Below are positions 7,083 through 12,864 of a stretch of 12,864 bases of DNA, piece after piece. The DNA comes from CAZFIO01 sp964519585. GTDB taxonomy: Bacteria; Bacillota; Clostridia; Tissierellales; Tissierellaceae. The notes below the pieces were generated by a model. That model made no database searches. It was not told where the DNA came from and saw only the letters and a program-made list of their open reading frames with translations. Positions within the stretch are counted from its first letter, which is position 1, and each line of letters begins with the position of its first letter. The DNA lies in NCBI GenBank assembly GCA_964519585.1, contig CAZFIO010000052.1:1-12864 (forward strand). The letters run 5' to 3'. The translations under genes and the position numbers were made by a program.

Positions 7083-7600
7083 TTGCTAATTTTAACATTA
7101 GGACTAATTATTATTATAAATTTAATATTAGAAAGTACCATTCTACCTCTTTTTCCTGTTTTTGGCTATGTGCCCAATATAAGTTTGGTAGCCACAATTA
7201 TATTATCTTTTAGAAAGGGTAAGTACTATGGGGCTTTCTTTGGCTTGAGTACAGGTCTTATTTATGATATTTTATTTGGAAAGGTTATAGGTGTAAAGGC
7301 ACTTATTTATTTTCTAATTGGATACTATTCGGGAGAATTAAATGAAAGCTTTAATAATGACAATATTCTTATTCCCGTACTCTTCTCTGCTATTGGAACT
7401 ATAATCTATAACTCCTTGTATTCTTTACTCATATTTTTTACCAGTAATATGATAGATTTTTCAGAAGTTGTAGACAATGTATTTTCTTTGGAAATTTTAT
7501 ATAATTTGATTTTAACCTTTATTANNNNNNNNNNTTTATTATATTAAAGATTTATAATAAAATCTTTACTTCTCCTTCATTAAGATTTGGAAAGAAATAG
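7083..7600 (+). CDS. mreD: MreD, rod-shape membrane protein, interrupted by an assembly gap
   Basis: MreD is the polytopic membrane partner of MreC. The product is hydrophobic with several membrane segments, including the PVFGYVPNISLVATIILSF and GxFFGLSTGLIYDILFG-like stretches typical of the family. It starts at TTG 7083, with AGAGGGA at 7071-7077. The frame as given runs into ten Ns (7525-7534) and then stops at 7545-7547 by chance. A second frame from 7535 continues LKIYNKIF and ends at TAG 7598-7600, just 11 bases before the PBP2 start, like a normal MreD tail. The bases before and after the Ns share a 7-base overlap, TTTATTA. Collapsing it joins both halves in frame as a 166-residue protein, the usual size. 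I therefore annotate one gene, not a pseudogene. Confidence 0.85.
7525..7534. other. Assembly gap of ten Ns inside mreD
   Basis: Ten Ns mark a scaffold join of arbitrary length. Left and right flanks share TTTATTA (7518-7524 and 7535-7541), and merging them leaves no missing sequence and restores the mreD frame. Confidence 0.95.
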
Positions 7601-7611
7601 GGGTGTAGACT

Positions 7612-10600
7612 ATGGGATTTTTTGAAAAAATAAAAAATAGATATAATATTATTACTTTTGTACTTATAATCCTTATACTAGGATTATCTTTTAGGTTGGC
7701 TGTACTAACTATAGCACAAGGAGACTATTATAGGGATTTAGCAGACAACAAAAGATATAAGGAGGTATACATAAATGCTCCTAGGGGGGAAATAAGGGAT
7801 AGGAATGGTGTACTTCTTGCTGGAAACAAGCCTAGTTTTACTATTAAACTCTTTAAGGATGAAATAAATCTATATGAAAAGAAAAAGAAGAATGATGGTT
7901 TTTTGACACTGATGAGAATAATAGAAGAGGATGGAGTTAATTATGTAGATGAATTACCTATAGAGTTAAATGTATTTAAATACAAATCTGAAGAAGATTA
8001 TAAGAGGGAAGAACTTAGCCCAAACGATAAGGTAATTGAAATAATCAAGGAAAACAAGCTAATAAAAAGTGTACTAAATAGCCATTTCATCTATGAGGGC
8101 TATGATGAGCACTATAAGTTTGTAATTGCAAATAGGGCTATAAATGCCCTGAAATATAAGGGCTTAGATATACCTATAGGAGTAGAACTAAAATCAGACA
8201 AGATAAAGATGTCCTTTGACAGTAATTACGATATAGATGGATGGAAAGAGGAGCACAAAATCCAAGCAGATGCAAACCCAATAGATTCTCTTATAAGCTT
8301 AATAGGAGATGATAAGACTGTAATAAGAAAAATAATATCTAATTCCATATCCAGGGAATTAATATATGATATATTGGAAGCAAAGAATTTAACTGATAAT
8401 CTAATTTTAGAAGATTATGCAATTTCCTATATGGAAAGTTTTTTAGACTTAAAAAGAAGCCTAAGTAAAAGCTTTCCAGAAATCACTTTGGAATCTGAAG
8501 CAGCAGATGATTTTACACTTATGTTTACAAAAACTTCACTGGATAAATTTTTACAGAAAATAATCCAGCCTGAAGAAGATGGAGATATAATAGTGCCAGC
8601 CCAAATACTTATGGATATGCTAAGTAAAAAAGGAGTAAAAGTTCCTATAGACATAAAGATTATCGAAGATGAGAAGACTATAATATTTGAACATTTAGAA
8701 AACAAAAAGTTTGACGAGGAAAAGACCATAAGGAATTTGATTCAAATAGCTAGTGATGCTGATATAATTAAGGATTTCCTATCTAGGGATGACATAAGGG
8801 TCTTGGCACAAAGTCAGTTGTTAAATGATGGTGTTAATCCAAGGATAGCTGTTTCCCAAGGTTTTGAATATGTTGATATAAATAACTTAAAAGATTTTTA
8901 TAAGATACACGCTATAAAAGAAGATACTAGCCCTGAAGATTTCTTCCAGGCCCTAAGAGAATACTATGAGATTGATAAGGGGCTTAGTAACTATGAGGCT
9001 AGGGGGATACTAGTATTATATAATCTAGTGCAAAAACAAGGCTATTTAGCCTATCAGCCTATATACCTGGCCTATGGCTTAAAGGAAACAACCGTAGCAA
9101 GGATAGAAGAAGGACTGATGGACTTCATTGGTATAGAGGTCTCCATTGAGGGGGTAAGGTATTATCCTGAAGGAACAACAGCTGCCCATATTTTAGGTTA
9201 TTTGGGCAAGATTAGCCAAGCAAATGAAATAAAGAAATATATAGATGAAAAGAAATATTTTAGAAGTGCTATTATAGGGAAAACAGGTGTGGAGGAAAGC
9301 TTTGAAGACATCCTAAGTGGAACCTATGGTATAAAGAAAATAGAGGTAGACTCTGTAGGAAATACGACAAGTGTATTGGAAGAAATCAAACCAATCCCTG
9401 GTGACAATCTATACCTTTCCCTTGATTTAAATCTTCAAAAAGTAGCGGAGGCATCTTTACAGCAAACTCTTGAAAAGCTGCAAGTAGGTGGGACCTATGA
9501 GAGTCCTTGGGGCAATTTCCAGTTTGCAACAAATAAAAGCAAAAGACGACCCTATACAAGGGCCACATCAGGGGCAGTGGTAGCCTTAGACGTTAAGACA
9601 GGCCAAGTTTTAGCCAGCGCTAGTTACCCAGCCTATGACCCTAACCTGTTTTCTACAGGTATATCTGATTCTGATTGGCAAAGCTTGATTCCAGAAGATG
9701 AACATGATCCTTTAGCACCAAGACCCTTATATAACATAGCGACACAAACAGCTATACAACCGGGATCTGTTTTTAAAATGGCCATAGCTTTAACTGCCTT
9801 GGATAAAGGCCTAAGTCCCAATAAAAAGATTAGGGACATGGGATATATACCCATGGGGGCTGGGGAACCCAAAAAGTGTTTATTATGGACTACATCAGGA
9901 AGAACCCATGGATATGTGGATGTCTATCATGCTCTTAGGGATTCATGCAACTATTACTTTTATAGTCTAGCATATGGAAGCAATCCTAGGACTGGTGAGT
10001 ATATAGGCACAAAAATTGAGATAGAGGATATTGCTGAAATGTCTACTAAACTAGGTCTAAATGATAGGACAGGTATAGAGATTAATATACCAAGAGAGGC
10101 TGCATATGGAGTACCAGACAGGCAAAGGAAGATTTTAGGGCAAAAAAACATGTTAAGACGGGCCTTAAATGCTGATATTGAAAAATATTTCGAAGAAGAT
10201 TTTGATTATGATGATGCCTATAAAAAAGAAGTAGTCGAGGAAATAGTTAGTTGGTCTGATGAGGAAGTTCCCTTAACCAGAGCAGAAGTAATTAGAAGAC
10301 TTGAAGAGATGAGGATTAGGCCTGAATATAAGCTTGGAAATGACAGGGCTGGTATAGCTGATAAAATAAAGTTTGATTATTTGGATTTTGCAGGTTGGAG
10401 AATCGCTGACACTCTTGATATAACTATAGGTCAAGGGATTAATGCCTACACTCCAATCCAAATGGCTAACTATGTTGCAGTTCTATCCAATGGAGGCTAT
10501 AGGCATAAGCTAAGTCTAGTGGATAATATTACAAATTATAATGATACTGAAACAAAATACACTCACCAGGCAAATCCAGAAAGAATAGAGCTGAATGATT

Positions 10601-10899
10601 ATAGCAATCTAGATGATATAAAAAAAGGGATGCTTATGGTATCAAATGACGGTACAGCTAGAAGGGTATTTGGGAATTTTCCTGAAATGGTAGGTTCTAA
10701 GACAGGTACCGCTCAGAACCAAAGTCTTCATCCTATAACAAAGGAAGGCTATGATGAATATACATGGTTTGTTAGTTTTGCACCCTACGATGACCCACAA
10801 ATTGCTGTAGCAGTGGTCTTGTTTCAAGGGGGAACTGGAGGACACGGTGCACCTATGGCAAGGGATATAATTGCACAATATCTTGGGCTAAATGAATAA
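7612..10899 (+). CDS. mrdA: Penicillin-binding protein 2 (class B transpeptidase), unusually long
   Basis: This monofunctional transpeptidase cross-links lateral wall peptidoglycan with RodA and MreBCD. The product has 1095 residues against about 630-720 for E. coli PBP2 and Bacillus PbpA. It has an N-terminal membrane segment (about 13-31) and PBP-dimer motif RGEIRDRNGVLLAGN (58-72). A charged region of about 400 residues runs to GYLAYQPIYLAYG (near 477), where the standard PBP2 pattern resumes with RYYPEGTTAAHILGYLG. The active-site motifs are complete: Ser719-Val-Phe-Lys722, Ser778-Cys-Asn780 and Lys1030-Thr-Gly1032. A second insertion of about 90 charged residues (roughly 833-920) lies between SxN and KTG. 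The ATG follows AGGGGTG. Placement directly after mreD supports an elongation role. Confidence 0.95.
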   Translation: MGFFEKIKNRYNIITFVLIILILGLSFRLAVLTIAQGDYYRDLADNKRYKEVYINAPRGEIRDRNGVLLAGNKPSFTIKLFKDEINLYEKKKKNDGFLTLMRIIEEDGVNYVDELPIELNVFKYKSEEDYKREELSPNDKVIEIIKENKLIKSVLNSHFIYEGYDEHYKFVIANRAINALKYKGLDIPIGVELKSDKIKMSFDSNYDIDGWKEEHKIQADANPIDSLISLIGDDKTVIRKIISNSISRELIYDILEAKNLTDNLILEDYAISYMESFLDLKRSLSKSFPEITLESEAADDFTLMFTKTSLDKFLQKIIQPEEDGDIIVPAQILMDMLSKKGVKVPIDIKIIEDEKTIIFEHLENKKFDEEKTIRNLIQIASDADIIKDFLSRDDIRVLAQSQLLNDGVNPRIAVSQGFEYVDINNLKDFYKIHAIKEDTSPEDFFQALREYYEIDKGLSNYEARGILVLYNLVQKQGYLAYQPIYLAYGLKETTVARIEEGLMDFIGIEVSIEGVRYYPEGTTAAHILGYLGKISQANEIKKYIDEKKYFRSAIIGKTGVEESFEDILSGTYGIKKIEVDSVGNTTSVLEEIKPIPGDNLYLSLDLNLQKVAEASLQQTLEKLQVGGTYESPWGNFQFATNKSKRRPYTRATSGAVVALDVKTGQVLASASYPAYDPNLFSTGISDSDWQSLIPEDEHDPLAPRPLYNIATQTAIQPGSVFKMAIALTALDKGLSPNKKIRDMGYIPMGAGEPKKCLLWTTSGRTHGYVDVYHALRDSCNYYFYSLAYGSNPRTGEYIGTKIEIEDIAEMSTKLGLNDRTGIEINIPREAAYGVPDRQRKILGQKNMLRRALNADIEKYFEEDFDYDDAYKKEVVEEIVSWSDEEVPLTRAEVIRRLEEMRIRPEYKLGNDRAGIADKIKFDYLDFAGWRIADTLDITIGQGINAYTPIQMANYVAVLSNGGYRHKLSLVDNITNYNDTETKYTHQANPERIELNDYSNLDDIKKGMLMVSNDGTARRVFGNFPEMVGSKTGTAQNQSLHPITKEGYDEYTWFVSFAPYDDPQIAVAVVLFQGGTGGHGAPMARDIIAQYLGLNE

Positions 10900-10939
10900 A
10901 GTTTTTAAAAAGTAGCCTTAGGGATAAATTTATACTTGG

Positions 10940-10978
10940 AAATCCTATCAAAAACAATTCTCAAGAAGGATTTTTGAT
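10940..10978 (+). repeat. Inverted repeats between PBP2 and minC, possible weak terminator or attenuator
   Basis: Two alternative hairpins can form in this spacer. AAATCCT (10940-10946) can pair with AGGATTT (10967-10973), and ATCAAAAA (10947-10954) with TTTTTGAT (10971-10978). They overlap on the right arm and so exclude each other. Neither has a GC-rich stem or a long T run, so strong termination is unlikely. The whole 10900-11010 spacer otherwise shows no clear promoter. Confidence 0.3.
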
Positions 10979-11012
10979 TTTGGCGTAGAATATATAGATA
11001 TGACACATTTGT

Positions 11013-11018
11013 GGAGGT
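11013..11018 (+). promoter_or_regulatory. Ribosome binding site fixing the GTG start of minC
   Basis: GGAGGT lies 10 bases before GTG 11029. An in-frame GTG at 11011 overlaps this element and has no binding site of its own, so the downstream GTG is preferred. Confidence 0.7.
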
Positions 11019-11028
11019 TAGGATCAGG

Positions 11029-11700
11029 GTGAAGAAGGAGATCATAAGCTTTAAAGGCAGCTCAGAAGGAGTGACCCTTTATATTAAGGGTTCAGAAATG
11101 GACAGGATAAAGAAGGAACTAGAAAAAAAATTAAAGGCTTCAATGGACTTTTATAAGGGGATGAGGTTTTTAGGTATAGTAGGAAAGGATTTAAGCCCGG
11201 AAAATATACTGGACTTAAATCTTTGCCTTAAGTATAAATATAATATGGATATAGACTTAAATGAAATAACCCAAGATATAAAAGAGGACTATTACCGTAA
11301 AAGGATTTTAGAAGAAGAAGGGACAGTTAAACATAGTGAAAACCAAAAACAAATAAGTAAGGAATATCCAACTAAGTTTGTTTATGGCACCATAAGGTCT
11401 GGGCAAGTTATTGACTACAATGGGAATATTGTTATAATAGGAGATGTAAACCCAGGGGGGCTACTTAAGGCTAAGGGCAACATTATAGTATTGGGAGCCC
11501 TAAAGGGAATAGCTTATGCTGGATTAGACGGTGATGAAAATTCTATAGTTGCAGCATTTGGTTTATTTCCAACACAACTTAGGATTGCAAATATTATAGT
11601 AAGGGCTCCAGATGGAGAAAATTGGGAATCAAAATTACCTGAAGTTGCAAAAATCATCAATGGGAAAATATTTATAGAACCATATTTACCCAATAAATAA
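11029..11700 (+). CDS. minC: MinC, septum site-determining protein (FtsZ inhibitor)
   Basis: MinC blocks FtsZ polymerisation away from mid-cell and is brought to the membrane by MinD. From GTG 11029 the product has 223 residues and begins KKEIISFKGSSEG, as other clostridial MinC proteins do. An earlier in-frame GTG at 11011 would add six residues but overlaps the ribosome binding site. The N-terminal FtsZ-interacting domain (about 1-100) is followed by a variable charged linker. The C-terminal beta-helix domain has RSGQVIDYNGNIVIIGDV, NPGGLLKAKGNIIVLGAL and KGIAYAGLDGDE, which bind MinD and form dimers. minD follows after 14 bases. Confidence 0.94.
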   Translation: MKKEIISFKGSSEGVTLYIKGSEMDRIKKELEKKLKASMDFYKGMRFLGIVGKDLSPENILDLNLCLKYKYNMDIDLNEITQDIKEDYYRKRILEEEGTVKHSENQKQISKEYPTKFVYGTIRSGQVIDYNGNIVIIGDVNPGGLLKAKGNIIVLGALKGIAYAGLDGDENSIVAAFGLFPTQLRIANIIVRAPDGENWESKLPEVAKIINGKIFIEPYLPNK

Positions 11701-11714
11701 AGGGAGGCAAAAAA

Positions 11715-12527
11715 ATGGATTATGAAAAACAAGGAATGGCCATAGTAATCACCTCAGGAAAAGGAGGAGTAGGGAAGACTACCACTAGCGCCAATATAGG
11801 GACAGGCCTAGCCCTATTGGACAAGTCTGTGGTAGTTGTAGATGCAGATATAGGGCTTAGAAACCTTGATGTTGTAATGGGCTTAGAAAACAGAATTGTA
11901 TACGATATAGTTGATGTTGTTGAGCAAAACTGTCGTTTAAAACAAGCCTTAATAAAGGACAAAAGATTTGAAAAACTATTTTTGCTACCTGCAGCACAAA
12001 CCAAAGATAAAACAGCCCTTAAACCAGAACAAATGCTAGAATTAGTAAATGAATTAAAAAAACAGTTTGATTTTATAATTATAGACTCACCTGCTGGAAT
12101 AGAACAGGGTTTCCAATACTCGATAGCTGGTGCAGACCTTGCTTTAATAATTACCACTCCCGAAATATCCGCAGTTAGGGATGCTGATAGGGTTATTGGG
12201 ATACTGGAATCAAAAGGAATATATAATCCCAAGCTAATAATAAACAGGGTCAGGCCTGATATGGTTAGAAGAGGGGACATGATGGACATAGATGATATAG
12301 TGGATATTTTGGCTATAGATCTTTTGGGAGTTGTCCCAGATGATGAAGAAATTGTAATCTCAACAAACAAGGGGGAGCCTGCTGTAATTGAGGCTAGATC
12401 TCTAGCAGGAAAGGCTTATATGAATATAGCAAAAAGACTACTAGGAGAAGAAATAGAATTATTAAATTTGGAGGCATTTGAGGGCAATAAATTTAGTAAG
12501 ATAATGAAATTATTATTTAGCAAATAG
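11715..12527 (+). CDS. minD: MinD, septum site-determining ATPase
   Basis: MinD binds the membrane in its ATP form, recruits MinC and is released by MinE. The 270-residue product has the deviant Walker A motif SGKGGVGKTT (residues 14-23, with signature Lys16 and Lys21), the VDADIGLRNLDVVMGLENR segment and the FIIIDSPAGIEQGF Walker B region. It ends in a basic amphipathic helix (NKFSKIMKLLFSK) that matches the MinD membrane-targeting sequence. The ATG at 11715 follows GGGAGG (11702-11707). Internal Met8 is closer to the usual N-terminus but has no binding site. minE follows almost immediately. Confidence 0.97.
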   Translation: MDYEKQGMAIVITSGKGGVGKTTTSANIGTGLALLDKSVVVVDADIGLRNLDVVMGLENRIVYDIVDVVEQNCRLKQALIKDKRFEKLFLLPAAQTKDKTALKPEQMLELVNELKKQFDFIIIDSPAGIEQGFQYSIAGADLALIITTPEISAVRDADRVIGILESKGIYNPKLIINRVRPDMVRRGDMMDIDDIVDILAIDLLGVVPDDEEIVISTNKGEPAVIEARSLAGKAYMNIAKRLLGEEIELLNLEAFEGNKFSKIMKLLFSK

Positions 12528-12532
12528 GAGGG
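12526..12532 (+). promoter_or_regulatory. Ribosome binding site fixing the start of minE
   Basis: AGGAGGG directly abuts ATG 12533, which leaves no spacing for that ATG. It lies 6 bases before the in-frame TTG 12539, which is therefore the better start. It overlaps the minD stop codon. Confidence 0.65.
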
Positions 12533-12538
12533 ATGGTC

Positions 12539-12826
12539 TTGGATTTTCTTAGATTTTTTAATCAAAAAGGTGAAAAAAGCAAAAATGTAGCTAAGGATAG
12601 GTTGAAGCTAGTTTTAGTTCATGATAGATCTGATTTATCTCCTAGGTTTTTAGAAATGATAAAAAGTGATGTTATTAGGGTTATATCAGAATATGTAGAG
12701 GTTGATGAGGAAAGCTTGGACATAAAATTAACCAGGATGAAGAGAACTAACGAAAGAGCCCCAATATCAGCCTTAGTTGCAAATATACCAATAATTAAGG
12801 TTAAAGACAAGGGACAAAGCCTATAA
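12539..12826 (+). CDS. minE: MinE, topological specificity factor of cell division
   Basis: MinE stimulates MinD ATPase and drives Min dynamics. Starting at TTG 12539 the product has 95 residues and begins MDFLRFFNQKG, the short amphipathic membrane-targeting stretch typical of MinE. AKDRLKLVLVHDRSDLSP follows, the segment that contacts MinD, and then the alpha/beta dimerisation domain (VIRVISEYVEVDEESLDIKL). An ATG two codons earlier (12533) abuts the ribosome binding site and is less likely; it would give 97 residues. MinE rather than DivIVA alone in a Gram-positive fits Clostridia. The 38 bases after the stop show no T-rich terminator, so transcription may continue past the window, often into rodA in this group. 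Confidence 0.93.
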   Translation: MDFLRFFNQKGEKSKNVAKDRLKLVLVHDRSDLSPRFLEMIKSDVIRVISEYVEVDEESLDIKLTRMKRTNERAPISALVANIPIIKVKDKGQSL

Positions 12827-12864
12827 AAAAAGCCTTAAAAAGGGTCATAAAATGCTTGCCTAAT

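Noticed and set aside
7535..7547. mreD as a truncated gene or pseudogene ending at 7547
   Set aside because: The stop arises only from the arbitrary gap length. The flanking overlap and the open downstream frame support an intact gene.
11720..12370. 216-codon open frame on the minus strand opposite minD
   Set aside because: It is serine- and isoleucine-rich with no recognisable domain, and it fully overlaps a clear minD. It is a coding shadow.
12827..12864. Possible terminator after minE (CCTTAAAAAGG)
   Set aside because: The stem is only 4 bp, and no T run follows before the window ends.

Overview
This 12.9 kb window is low in GC and reads as a chromosomal segment of a Gram-positive anaerobe of the class Clostridia or Tissierellia. 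I infer this from the clostridial Rnf gene order, the mreBCD-PBP2-minCDE cluster, strong GGAGG-type ribosome binding sites, frequent TTG and GTG starts, and an AT-rich codon bias. Every recognisable gene is on the plus strand. I see no tRNA, rRNA, CRISPR array, insertion sequence or phage gene.

Positions 1-2821 hold the end of an Rnf operon: rnfG (5' end cut by the window edge), rnfE, rnfA and rnfB. Rnf is a membrane complex that moves electrons between reduced ferredoxin and NAD+ and couples this to Na+ or H+ transport. The four cysteines expected to hold the intramembrane [2Fe-2S] cluster between RnfA and RnfE are present. RnfG carries two tandem FMN-binding domains. A clear intrinsic terminator follows rnfB at 2827-2862.

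Positions 2939-3856 hold two membrane proteins. One is a single-span protein with a NusG domain II fold and the other belongs to the Gx transporter family. The pair recurs beside redox gene clusters and, from memory, resembles EetA/EetB of flavin-based extracellular electron transfer. Positions 3860-5164 hold maf (nucleotide pyrophosphatase) and radC.

Positions 5190-10899 hold the cell-elongation genes mreB, mreC, mreD and a very large class B penicillin-binding protein 2 of 1095 residues. mreD is interrupted by ten Ns. The flanks share a 7-base overlap, and collapsing it restores one intact 166-residue MreD, so the break is probably an assembly artefact. Positions 11029-12826 hold minC, minD and minE, which place the division septum. 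Intergenic spacers from 2939 onward are 3-25 bases, except 128 bases before minC, so the region may be one or two long transcription units. No non-coding stretch exceeds 300 bases.

Nothing here is an obviously undescribed system. The points most worth a second look are the false gap in mreD, the Rnf-adjacent NusG II/Gx pair, the oversized PBP2 with a possible metal site, and the duplicated FMN domain in RnfG.
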